Part shown: positions 44,439-51,769 of the stretch, one piece after another
Layout of the letters: the number at the start of each line of letters is the position of its first letter
Numbering within the stretch: the first letter of the stretch is position 1
Program-made: the position numbers and the translations under genes
The notes under the pieces: generated by a model
Seen by the model: the letters and a program-made list of their open reading frames with translations, nothing else
Told to the model about the DNA's origin: nothing
The model's database searches: none
DNA from: an uncultured Prochlorococcus sp.
GTDB taxonomy: Bacteria; Cyanobacteriota; Cyanobacteriia; PCC-6307; Cyanobiaceae
Direction: 5' to 3'
Assembly: GCA_902615165.1 (NCBI GenBank)
Contig: CACMNZ010000005.1
Coordinates: forward strand, 1 to 58,888
DNA length: 58,888 nucleotides

Positions 44439-44786
44439 ATGCCCACCAGCTTAGAATTAAGAATTACTAATCTGGAGAAAAATATGGCTGCCGTTTTAAA
44501 GGCAGTCCATCCTTCTACAGATTCACAAACTGAAGTTACCCTAGAGCCTCATATTCAAGAGCTTCTTCCGTGGCTAAGGAATATTGATAAAAGAAGAATC
44601 TCTATCTGTAGTGGATGTGGTTTAACTTTTATTGGTAATAAAGTAGGTCAAAAGTCCTGTTCTCCAACTTGCAGAAATTTTGCTTGGAGAAATGAAACTG
44701 GTTATGAACCAAACAGGAACTATAACCCTAAAGGAAAACATCCAGAACCTTATTCAAAAGAAGTATTAGGGGGGTGTTTAAAGTAA
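44439..44786 (+). CDS. zinc-finger protein with N-terminal coiled-coil module
   Basis: Encodes 115 aa. Residues 5-23 (LELRITNLEKNMAAVLKAV) form a short helical module that is repeated at the start of the next protein. Four cysteines, C57-x2-C60 and C74-x3-C78 (SGCGLTFIGNKVGQKSCSPTC), form a zinc-ribbon-like finger; the C-terminus is Pro/Asn/Lys-rich. Its stop overlaps the next ATG by one base. A DNA-binding regulator is likely, but this is inferred from the fold only. Confidence 0.65.
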   Translation: MPTSLELRITNLEKNMAAVLKAVHPSTDSQTEVTLEPHIQELLPWLRNIDKRRISICSGCGLTFIGNKVGQKSCSPTCRNFAWRNETGYEPNRNYNPKGKHPEPYSKEVLGGCLK

Positions 44787-45175
44787 TGATTAGTCCAGAA
44801 ACAAGAATTTCTAATCTTGAAAGGAATCTAGGTGCTGTTGTTAAAGCAATCAAAGATTTAACTGATGAACAAAAAATTACTAATGTTGAATTGAGTCAAT
44901 TTAGAATTGATTTTGATTCTTTGCATGATGCAATTCCTTTCAATGCGAATCTTTTTCTGAAACCTTCGGAGCTTGCTGATCTTTTAAAGGTCAGCACTTC
45001 CACTATTACTAAATGGAGGAATGAGGGTTTATTTAAAAAGAGTTCAATTAGAAAAGTAGTAAGAGGTAAAAGAACTGATTATTACTATCACAGGGTCAAT
45101 GCAGTAAAAGATATTTCAACAATAAAACCAATTCAAATTAATACTGGCAAAAAATTATTAGATAGGTTCGCATGA
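44786..45175 (+). CDS. HTH protein, excisionase/AlpA-like
   Basis: Encodes 129 aa from the ATG at 44786; a GTG 12 bp upstream is also open. The N-terminal TRISNLERNLGAVVKAI copies the module of the preceding protein. A MerR/HTH_17-type helix-turn-helix (LKPSELADLLKVSTSTITKW) is at 58-77, followed by a basic wing with RGKRTDYYYH. Such domains occur in excisionases and AlpA-type regulators, so it is the best candidate for the recombination directionality factor or the element's master regulator. Confidence 0.7.
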   Translation: MISPETRISNLERNLGAVVKAIKDLTDEQKITNVELSQFRIDFDSLHDAIPFNANLFLKPSELADLLKVSTSTITKWRNEGLFKKSSIRKVVRGKRTDYYYHRVNAVKDISTIKPIQINTGKKLLDRFA

Positions 45176-46050
45176 CCAATACCGCTTCAAAGGGCGGTAA
45201 GAAAAAAAGAAAACCTTCTTTAATTGAAGAGGCTGCGTGCCTCCGCCCATATCAGGATAAATTTGCATTTTTACCCTGCAACAATAAAAAGTACCCTCCT
45301 ATCAAAGAGTGGCAAAATAAATCTTATTCTATTGATGAAATAGCTGGATTTAATTTTCTTGCTGCTATTGGAGTAAGGACTAATGTTGGAAACTTATTTT
45401 GTATTGATATTGATGGTATTACTGCTGTTGATTATTTATACAAAAGAAACCTATTCCCCCAGCACGTTAGGACATGGCAAGTTCATAGATCCAACCATGA
45501 TTGGAAGATGAAATTGTTGTTTCAGCTAAGACCAGATCAACTGCAAGCACTACAAAGAAAAGAGTTTGAAGAATTCAGAGCAACAGGTGCAGAGGAGCAA
45601 CTAGAGTTCTTTTTTCATGGTGGTTGTCAGGTTGTTGTACTAGGTGAACACCCTTCGAGAGGAAGGTATTTTAGCCCTAGAGGATTTGAGGTTGATGCAC
45701 TAACAGCACCTCCAGATGATTGGTTTCAACTTATGTTGGAAGCATCAAAAGGAGAGCAACAGGTAAAGAGAGGTTCATCTAATAATAAGGATTGGAACAG
45801 GTTAAATTTATGCCCAATATGCGGGAGAGAAGAGAATCCAATATGCAGTATTCATAAAGATGGCAACACCCTGAAATGTTTTCATGGTGGCAAGAAGTTT
45901 CCTCCAAAGAATCTTAAAAGAGGTCAAGTTGTAGCTGAAGATTGGGCATTTTCAAGTGTCAGGCTTGAAGTACCAGTAGGAACATTTAGTTATTTCGTAA
46001 AACACCAACCCTACCCACTATCTCAAATCTGGAGAACTATTAATGAGTGA
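45172..46050 (+). CDS. primase-polymerase-like protein with zinc knuckle
   Basis: Encodes 292 aa. The archaeo-eukaryotic primase (Prim-Pol) pattern is visible: FCIDIDG with D79-x-D81, VHRSNHDWKMKLLF with two His, and an acidic third position in EFFFHGGCQVVVLGEHPSRG. A C-terminal zinc site, C214-x2-C217 with C225 and C236, follows. It would prime replication of the element and overlaps the helicase gene by 8 bases; together they form a replication module typical of satellites. Confidence 0.75.
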   Translation: MTNTASKGGKKKRKPSLIEEAACLRPYQDKFAFLPCNNKKYPPIKEWQNKSYSIDEIAGFNFLAAIGVRTNVGNLFCIDIDGITAVDYLYKRNLFPQHVRTWQVHRSNHDWKMKLLFQLRPDQLQALQRKEFEEFRATGAEEQLEFFFHGGCQVVVLGEHPSRGRYFSPRGFEVDALTAPPDDWFQLMLEASKGEQQVKRGSSNNKDWNRLNLCPICGREENPICSIHKDGNTLKCFHGGKKFPPKNLKRGQVVAEDWAFSSVRLEVPVGTFSYFVKHQPYPLSQIWRTINE

Positions 46051-47272
46051 TCTAATTGAATTAACTAAACTTCCTGATGGTTGGATTAAGGATAAAGAAG
46101 ATCCTACAAAACTAAAGCCATGTCCTCTACCTCAAGGGCTATGGATACAGGCTCTTAAGACTGTAGGCAATAAACTTAGATTTAATCTGGTTACATTAAA
46201 ACCTGAATTAAATGGCATACCATTTCAGCCAGATGATGTAGATACTTTTTATTGTTTATTAGCTGATAGGGGTTACAAAATATCTAAGGAGCAATGCAAA
46301 GATGCTGTCATATATGCAGCAAGACAGAACTGTTATAACCCCATAGAAGAGGAGCTACTCCGTATAGAAAATAATAATAATATTGATCCAGTTGATATAG
46401 ATAAACTTGCTACTGAATACTTAGGAACTTGCTCAGAACTAGATGATGCAAAACTAGCAGCTTGCATGATAGGTGCTATTGCTAGAGGTCTAGATCATGG
46501 TTGCCAGATGGATTATGTTCTCTGTTTGAAAGGAAAGCAAGGGTTAAAGAAAAGTGAGTTTTGGAGAACTATTACTGGAGAAGAATATTTTGCAGAGACT
46601 CAACAGAAGGATTTGAAAGATTTAAGAATGACTATGAATTGTTGCTGGATTTATGAATACCCAGAGATTGAGCAACTTACATCAAAAAAAGATGTTGGTG
46701 CAATTAAAGCATTAATAACTCAACGCAAAGATCAATTTAGACCTCCTTTTGGAAGTTCTGTAGGAATTTACCCAAGAAAATCTATTCTTGTTGGTAGCTT
46801 GAATGAAGATGAATTTCTTAAAGACAGAACTGGTAGCCGTAGATTTTGGGTAATTGACTTGCCCTATGATCCTGACTTAGGAGAACAATTAGATATACCT
46901 AAATTAAAAAGAGATAGAGACAGAATTTTAAAAGCTGCAATATTGGCATATAGAAGTGGAAGATTACCAATGCTTACTCTTGAGCAAGAGGTTCAATCCA
47001 AAAAACAAAATCTCAACTATGAAAGTGAGCATCCTTTCCAAAGTGCAGTTGAGCAACAAGTAAGAAAATGGAAAAATGCTAAATTCTCAACAAAATCTAT
47101 TCTTATTGATTCAGAGCTTAGAACTGAAGCAACTATCAATCAAAAAGATATGAATGATGTTGCAGCAATACTCCGAGGTCTTGGATATGTAAGAGATAAG
47201 AACCAAACAACCAATCAAATTACCAAAGAAAGATCCAGGCTTTGGTCACTTGCTCAGTCTACTCACTCCTAA
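46043..47272 (+). CDS. VapE/VirE-type superfamily 3 helicase-like ATPase
   Basis: Encodes 409 aa. The C-terminal two thirds match virulence-associated protein E: WIYEYPEIEQLTSKKDVGAI (Walker B region), ALITQRKDQFRPPFGSS, RKSILVGSLNEDEFLKDRTG and SRRFWVIDLP (arginine finger region). Walker A is altered, G164-K-Q-G-L-K-K-S171 in place of GxQGxGKS, so the Gly before Lys-Ser is Lys. With the primase it would form the replication module of the element. Confidence 0.75.
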   Translation: MSDLIELTKLPDGWIKDKEDPTKLKPCPLPQGLWIQALKTVGNKLRFNLVTLKPELNGIPFQPDDVDTFYCLLADRGYKISKEQCKDAVIYAARQNCYNPIEEELLRIENNNNIDPVDIDKLATEYLGTCSELDDAKLAACMIGAIARGLDHGCQMDYVLCLKGKQGLKKSEFWRTITGEEYFAETQQKDLKDLRMTMNCCWIYEYPEIEQLTSKKDVGAIKALITQRKDQFRPPFGSSVGIYPRKSILVGSLNEDEFLKDRTGSRRFWVIDLPYDPDLGEQLDIPKLKRDRDRILKAAILAYRSGRLPMLTLEQEVQSKKQNLNYESEHPFQSAVEQQVRKWKNAKFSTKSILIDSELRTEATINQKDMNDVAAILRGLGYVRDKNQTTNQITKERSRLWSLAQSTHS

Positions 47273-47611
47273 GAGGTGTACTGAGTACCAGTAAACCGCT
47301 TCAATACAAAAGGATCTCAGCTTTTCTTCTCACATACTCACTACAAATAAAAAAGATATTATTTTTATTAATTATTTATTAGAGGTTAGAAAACCCCAAA
47401 GATGGAGAGATAGTGAGATTTTGCTGCTAAATCACCAAAAGCGAATTGTGCTTAAGACAGTACCACCAATAGATTTGGCAAGATTTATGAGATTAGCTTT
47501 GTATACTCACTACATTCTCAGAGAGTGAGATAAGAATTAGACAGAGTGAGACTATAAATTGGACATAAAAATGTTGTTGGACACGACCCATTCTCAAAGA
47601 TCACATGAGAC
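47273..47611. other. repeat-rich gap between replication and minus-strand genes (ori or pac candidate)
   Basis: No ORF. ATACTCACTACA occurs exactly at 47334-47345 and 47503-47514, and its inverse-type GTGAGA core recurs as AGTGAGA (47412), GAGTGAGA (47523-47530) and GAGTGAGA (47544-47551). A very AT-rich segment (47345-47395) lies between. The genes on either side are oriented towards it. The pattern suggests a replication origin with iterons or a packaging recognition site. Confidence 0.45.
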
Positions 47612-47974
47612 TCACCCTCGATAATTTCCGTGGTAACGATTTTGTATTTTCTTAGCTGAACCCTCAACTCCCATTTTATGAATCAGGTTTAATGCTCCAC
47701 ACGCAGAGGAATAATTACCAGTTTCCATAGATTTCAAAAATACCTGTTGGGATTGATACAGCAACCAAGCCAACAGATCACTTCGTTCATGCTTGTTGAG
47801 GTTTTGCACCAATCTAGCTGATGCCCAGTTGACATCCAGATTTGCGGATCTTCGGGTAATTTTGTAGTCGTGGACTAGATAGTTAATAGTTTGCCCCACC
47901 CCCCAGCCTTTTTCAATCTTTGAGAGAGCATCCATTCTTCTATCATTGCGTTCTTTTCTAGTAACTAATGCCAT
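47612..47974 (-). CDS. HTH protein, possible small terminase (TerS)-like
   Basis: Encodes 120 aa from the ATG at 47974 (MALVTRKERNDRRMDALSKI); an in-frame ATG 30 bp upstream is the alternative. An N-terminal helical region with an HTH-like segment (GVGQTINYLVHDYKITRRSA) is followed by ERSDLLAWLLYQSQQVFLKS and a region LNLIHKMGVEGSAKKIQN. The order of a basic HTH and helical oligomerisation domain resembles small terminase subunits, which satellites use to redirect packaging. The link is structural intuition, not sequence proof. Confidence 0.5.
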   Translation of the reverse strand: MALVTRKERNDRRMDALSKIEKGWGVGQTINYLVHDYKITRRSANLDVNWASARLVQNLNKHERSDLLAWLLYQSQQVFLKSMETGNYSSACGALNLIHKMGVEGSAKKIQNRYHGNYRG

Positions 47975-48131
47975 GTTTTTTCTCCCATAATTCTTCCACT
48001 TCATTAAGGTAAACGACTATAGAAAGTTGGGTATATTTCATTAACGCTGCAAGTTCACCTAAAGCATCAGGCATCCCTGCGTAACATTCACACGCTTCAT
48101 AGAATCGAACCTTTGAAGCAAGAATATCCAT
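47958..48131 (-). CDS. 57-aa hypothetical protein of the element
   Basis: Starts MDILASKVRFYEACECYAGM and ends EELWEKKHGISY. Helical, acidic, with two cysteines. It overlaps the TerS-like gene by 17 bases and so supports the ATG at 47974 as that gene's start. Function unknown. Confidence 0.45.
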   Translation of the reverse strand: MDILASKVRFYEACECYAGMPDALGELAALMKYTQLSIVVYLNEVEELWEKKHGISY

Positions 48132-48154
48132 AATTTGAATTAGGTGCGGATCAA

Positions 48155-48529
48155 TTAAATTTCTTGAAGGTTCAGTTTTTTTTTAGAGTCCAGGAGGATT
48201 TCTTTTAACTTCTCACTCTTCATTTCAAGAGTCTTGGATTCTGTTTCCCAAACTTCCAATTGGTTTGCCATTTGTCGTCTAATATTTGTTGCTCTAGTAT
48301 CTAAATCTTCAATTTCCACTTCAACTTGTTTTCTATAAAACTCATCATTACAGAGTTGTGGTAATTGTTCATTCCAGAACCAATGATTTGTTTCAGGTGT
48401 AATACCTGAGAAAGATGGATCTTCTTTTGACCTAGCTTGAGAATCTTCTTTGACTCTTTGCAATGTAGTGGCATAAATATTGCCAGTTACTTTTAAGAAG
48501 TTTGCTAATGGGTGAGATTTAGAAATCAT
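48155..48529 (-). CDS. 124-aa coiled-coil protein of the element
   Basis: Starts MISKSHPLANFLKVTGNIYA. The C-terminal half is a long charged helix (VEVEIEDLDTRATNIRRQMA and onward to SEKLKEILLDSKKKL), a likely coiled coil. Its ATG overlaps the preceding TGA by 4 bases (ATGA), so it is coupled to the 129-aa gene. No family recognised. Confidence 0.6.
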   Translation of the reverse strand: MISKSHPLANFLKVTGNIYATTLQRVKEDSQARSKEDPSFSGITPETNHWFWNEQLPQLCNDEFYRKQVEVEIEDLDTRATNIRRQMANQLEVWETESKTLEMKSEKLKEILLDSKKKLNLQEI

Positions 48530-48915
48530 ATTCTTGGCCTCCCATTGTGATCTAGGTTGTAAGTATTTCTATATTGTCGTCTGGCTCTTTCTTCTTGGTT
48601 TTGTTGTCTTAACGCTTCAGTTTTTTCTTTCATTCTTTCAACCATCTGTGTAAGCTCATCTTCTTCTCTTAATTTTCTTTCCCAATATCCAGTTGAAATT
48701 TTTAAGTAAGCTGCAAGTTCTTTATGGTTACGTTCAATAATAGATTTTAAAGTTAATCCAAATTTAGATGGATCTACTGGTTGGCCATAAGGTCTTGTTG
48801 GTAATAGGCCAGCAGAACCTTCAAAAGAATTAATTAGAGTTTCAATTTCTCTAGCCTCATGTTCAACCTTTTGCTGGTCGTCAAAGGACTTAAATAAGCG
48901 TTCTTCTAAACTCAT
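48526..48915 (-). CDS. 129-aa helical protein of the element
   Basis: Starts MSLEERLFKSFDDQQKVEHE. Predicted helical, with a central region GQPVDPSKFGLTLKSIIERN and a very charged C-terminus (EKTEALRQQNQEERARRQYR). First gene of the minus-strand operon 48915 to 47612. Function unknown; it could be a structural or packaging-interfering factor, but nothing in the sequence proves it. Confidence 0.6.
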   Translation of the reverse strand: MSLEERLFKSFDDQQKVEHEAREIETLINSFEGSAGLLPTRPYGQPVDPSKFGLTLKSIIERNHKELAAYLKISTGYWERKLREEDELTQMVERMKEKTEALRQQNQEERARRQYRNTYNLDHNGRPRI

Positions 48916-49185
48916 AGACTTAATAGAAAAAGGGACATTCCTGAGTCCCAGGAGAGGCAGTTCAATGGCTACACAAAGATGCCACTTCTATTGTAGCTAC
49001 TGGGTTCTGGCTATGTTTTTAGTAAACTTTTACCTACTAATATGTACTAATAAAGTTATACAAATATAACTAAAATGTTAAGCCACTAATCGATTTATGA
49101 AATAGTCAAACATTTGAAATTTTAAACTAATTTTAATTTACTTCTAATTAAATTTACCTAGTATGAAATCCCAACTAATAGCACT

Positions 49186-49326
49186 ATGGAATTTTTAATT
49201 TATAGTTTATTATTGTCGTTTTTGTTTTTCGGAATACTTATAAATTTAAAATCAACTAATGAAAAGAAAGTTGTATATATAAAAAACAGAGCAAAACAAC
49301 TTTTTAGTAAACGCACGAAATTTTAA
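49186..49326 (+). CDS. 46-aa membrane protein ORF on the opposite strand of the element
   Basis: Reads MEFLIYSLLLSFLFFGILIN with a basic tail (KKVVYIKNRAKQLFSKRTKF). One transmembrane helix plus a positively charged tail. It is the only + strand ORF in the right half of the element and lies in the 430-bp gap between the minus-strand operon and integrase. Might be an accessory or exclusion-type protein; evidence is limited to composition. Confidence 0.4.
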   Translation: MEFLIYSLLLSFLFFGILINLKSTNEKKVVYIKNRAKQLFSKRTKF

Positions 49327-49347
49327 ATTTTAATTTCATCCAAATAG

Positions 49348-50541
49348 TTATTGTTGTTGCTGTTGTTGGTCTAATAAATTTAATGTCTGCAAAACATCTT
49401 GTTTGTCATATCCCTTTTGGTAAGTGGCTGTATGAATAGCCTCTGAATGACCCATAAATTTTGATGCTGAAGCGGTATTAATATTCATATTTGCGGTTCT
49501 AAATCCATAGCTATGCCTCAAATCATATGCTTGAAATGCTGAATTAGTCTTTTTAGCCAGCCATTTGGTATATCTTCTATTTAATGTTTTTAAAATTGCA
49601 GAATCATAATCTCCAGCTTTATCAATACTAAATTCCTTATATACATTCAGAATGTCTAAAGACCTTGCCCACTCTTGTGTTAATGCTGGTGTAATTCTCC
49701 ACTCTGAAGGTTGTTCACTTTTAGGAACTGTTAAAACTTCGGCCATAATCTTTCCAGACTCTTCAAATGGTTTAATACTCCATATTTCAGAAGTTCTAGT
49801 TCCAAAAACTAATTGAGCAGCTAAAGCCCAGCCCCATGTTGGATCTTTTCTCAATAATCGAGCATGGTATAAATATTCCTCGTCTTTTAATCTTTTTCTG
49901 GATCTCTTTTTGGCATCATCTCTATATGCTTTTTGAGTAGCTGTTGACCATTCCTGTAATTTTTTCAAATTAGGTATTTCAGCAAATTTAGCTAGTCTCA
50001 AAAAATGTTTTGCAGTATCAGCTTTTTTCTTTGATCCGTTGGGTGATCTATTAGCAAGTTCAACAATATTTTCATAATTTAGAATTTTATGTTTTTCCAT
50101 CTGTAATAGATAACCTTCAATCTGTCTCCACCCAGCCATATTTTGATTATTGCTTTTGTCTTTATCTTCAGCACTCCAAAAGTCCTTTTCAAATCTTTTA
50201 ATAATGTCTCCAACTTTTTTACTTTCTTTATAAAGTTCAACAGTTTCTTCCTCTTCATTGTTTAACCATTTATCCCATCTAAAAGAACCAGCTATTTTTT
50301 GATTACTTAATTTAATAGCTAATCTTTCAGCCTCTTTTAAATTTTTAATATCAGCTTTTAAATTTATGGGAACTCTTTGCTGGATAGTCTGATTAGATTC
50401 TGGATTACTTTTACTTGGTAAATAAGCTCTAAGAGTAAAACCATCTTTCCTGATTTGTATAGTTACTCCTCTTCTATCACTTTTCAAAAGCCTATTTGTA
50501 GCATCTAGCTTTTTCTCTAATATTTGAAGTGAATTTGCCAT
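49348..50541 (-). CDS. int: tyrosine recombinase (integrase) of the element
   Basis: Encodes 397 aa. The catalytic domain shows the first Arg in FGTRTSEIW, box II as YDLRHSYGFR (Tyr replaces the usual first His), and GHSEAIHTATYQKGY with the nucleophile Tyr. An N-terminal arm-binding domain (VTIQIRKDGFTLRAYLP) and a central SAM-like domain precede it. The C-terminus ends in a run of Gln. It lies next to the intact tRNA-Ser and is transcribed away from it; it would cut at the anticodon-loop attachment core. Confidence 0.92.
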   Translation of the reverse strand: MANSLQILEKKLDATNRLLKSDRRGVTIQIRKDGFTLRAYLPSKSNPESNQTIQQRVPINLKADIKNLKEAERLAIKLSNQKIAGSFRWDKWLNNEEEETVELYKESKKVGDIIKRFEKDFWSAEDKDKSNNQNMAGWRQIEGYLLQMEKHKILNYENIVELANRSPNGSKKKADTAKHFLRLAKFAEIPNLKKLQEWSTATQKAYRDDAKKRSRKRLKDEEYLYHARLLRKDPTWGWALAAQLVFGTRTSEIWSIKPFEESGKIMAEVLTVPKSEQPSEWRITPALTQEWARSLDILNVYKEFSIDKAGDYDSAILKTLNRRYTKWLAKKTNSAFQAYDLRHSYGFRTANMNINTASASKFMGHSEAIHTATYQKGYDKQDVLQTLNLLDQQQQQQ

Positions 50542-50573
50542 TGTTCGGTAGTTCTAAAGACTAGAGTTTGTCG

Positions 50574-50594
50574 GTGGCCTTGTCTCGGTGGCCT
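50574..50594 (+). repeat. right pair of GTGGCCT repeats (14-bp spacing)
   Basis: GTGGCCT at 50574-50580 and 50588-50594, each inside CGGTGGCCTT. It repeats the left-end pair at 43642-43662 with the same orientation and 14-bp spacing. They sit just upstream of the integrase start, so they could also be an autoregulatory site. Confidence 0.5.
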
Positions 50595-50703
50595 TATTCT
50601 AACCAATAAATACAAATAGGTGCAAGTACACCCATATTCTGTCAATCATTATTAGGTTTCATTTTATAACCCCTGAAAACCATTGCAAATAGGTGACTTG
50701 CTT

Positions 50704-50758
50704 GACTATGACTAACTTCTTGTGATATAAATAACAAGTTCGGGAACAACTGAATAAC
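50704..50758 (+). promoter_or_regulatory. tRNA-Ser promoter region carried by the element
   Basis: Closely resembles the chromosomal copy at 43495-43547 (GACTATGACTAACTTCTT, then TGTGATATAA, then AACTGAATAA). It lies directly before the intact tRNA-Ser. Because it is on the element side of the recombined junction, the element appears to supply its own promoter for the tRNA it interrupts. Confidence 0.5.
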
Positions 50759-50806
50759 CCTCTGGAGGGGTGGTCGAGTGGTTTAAGGCTCTAGTCTTGA
50801 AAACTA
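50759..50806 (+). repeat. attR: attR within the intact tRNA-Ser
   Basis: 48 bp identical to attL (43548-43595). It covers 5 bp of leader and the tRNA 5' part through the anticodon loop. The 5' half here was brought by the element; the 3' half is the original chromosomal one, so the gene is restored after insertion. Confidence 0.85.
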
Positions 50807-50850
50807 GCGTGTCTGCAAGGGCACCGTGGGTTCGAATCCCACCCCCTCCG
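50764..50850 (+). tRNA. tRNA-Ser (anticodon UGA)
   Basis: Acceptor stem GGAGGGG with CCCCTCC, D-arm GTCGAGTGG, anticodon stem-loop CTAGTCTTGAAAACTAG with TGA at positions 34-36, a long class II variable arm (GTGTCTGCAAGGGCACC) and a standard T-arm GTGGGTTCGAATCCCAC. CCA is not encoded, as usual in cyanobacteria. Insertion target of the element; its 5' half now derives from the element. Confidence 0.95.
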
Positions 50851-50923
50851 TTCAAATAAAAAGAACCGAATAATATAAACGCCCTTTTGAAACGTTCTTG
50901 TTAGTATAAATTTTATTTTGATT

Positions 50924-51124
50924 ATGAGTAAAGGATTTGCTACAGATAATTTAATAACCAAAAAGCCGAAAAAAAAAGTTATTTCAAATGAACCGCAAGG
51001 CAGATTAATCTCTTGGTCTCCTTGGCCACCTGCTAATTTTCAAACACGATATCCTGCTTTCCCTTTTGTTCTTACAATATTGATTATAGTAATAGGGCAA
51101 TGGTATCTTTCTTTACTCAGGTGA
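50924..51124 (+). CDS. 66-aa single-span membrane protein
   Basis: From the ATG at 50924 (MSKGFATDNLITKKPKKKVI). A basic N-terminus and a Pro/Trp-rich segment (SWSPWPPANFQTRYPAFPF) precede a C-terminal membrane span (VLTILIIVIGQWYLSLL). Lies just downstream of tRNA-Ser. Function unknown. Confidence 0.6.
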   Translation: MSKGFATDNLITKKPKKKVISNEPQGRLISWSPWPPANFQTRYPAFPFVLTILIIVIGQWYLSLLR

Positions 51125-51177
51125 CTCGAAACTGATTTTTTATTTAAATTAGGATGAATTAAGTTTAAGAATTTATT

Positions 51178-51762
51178 TTGTTTTTTTCAATTTTATTATT
51201 TGCCCACTTTCAAGCGGCCATCATCCCAATATTATTAGGTATTAGATCGATCAATAAATTCAAACATATAAGTAAGAACAAATTGATACCTTTCGGTTTT
51301 ATTTTTTTAGGATTGGCATCGATTTCTGAAATGATAGATCATACCCAAACATCTTGGATTTATGTAGATCACTCCTCTTTATTTAATTGGTTATTTTATT
51401 CTTTCCTATCTTTAGGTCTAACATTTTTATCAATATCAGTTATAAAAAATAAATTTATTCAAAAAACTAATTTTTGCATTTCTTTATGTTCAATAATCTC
51501 ATATTTTTTAATTGATAAAACTATTGCTCTCCTTTTTCAAGTAATAATAAGTATACTTCTAATTATAAATTGGCAAAGGGTTTTTAAAGACTGGCTTTTT
51601 ATTCTTTACCCAATATTTGGTATTATTTTTACGACCTTCTTTGGCACAAGGCTCTCAATTAGTGGAGATCAATTTTGGCATGTTTTAATAGGCCCATCTG
51701 GAACAATTAGCGTTATTACCTTTTATTTAGTATTGAAGAGATCGGACAAAAAATTTACTTAA
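51178..51762 (+). CDS. 194-aa polytopic membrane protein
   Basis: TTG start (FFSILLFAHFQAAIIPILLG). About six hydrophobic helices with short basic loops (NKFKHISKNK, KRSDKKFT). No transporter motif. It lies upstream of a small secreted protein and may be co-transcribed with it. Function unknown. Confidence 0.6.
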   Translation: MFFSILLFAHFQAAIIPILLGIRSINKFKHISKNKLIPFGFIFLGLASISEMIDHTQTSWIYVDHSSLFNWLFYSFLSLGLTFLSISVIKNKFIQKTNFCISLCSIISYFLIDKTIALLFQVIISILLIINWQRVFKDWLFILYPIFGIIFTTFFGTRLSISGDQFWHVLIGPSGTISVITFYLVLKRSDKKFT

Positions 51763-51769
51763 GATTCTT

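Larger units (their letters stand above)
43548..50806. mobile_element. 7.2-kb integrative element in tRNA-Ser (phage satellite / tycheposon-like)
   Basis: Bounded by 48-bp direct repeats containing the 5' part of tRNA-Ser. Gene order: structured leader, four small genes (among them a zinc-finger and an HTH protein), primase-polymerase, VapE-type helicase, repeat-rich gap, four minus-strand genes with one possible small-terminase-like protein, a small membrane ORF and a tyrosine recombinase next to the intact tRNA. Integration and replication modules are complete, but no capsid, tail or large terminase gene is present. This fits PICI-like satellites and the tRNA-targeting tycheposons of Prochlorococcus. 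Whether it packages into a helper cyanophage is an inference. Confidence 0.85.
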
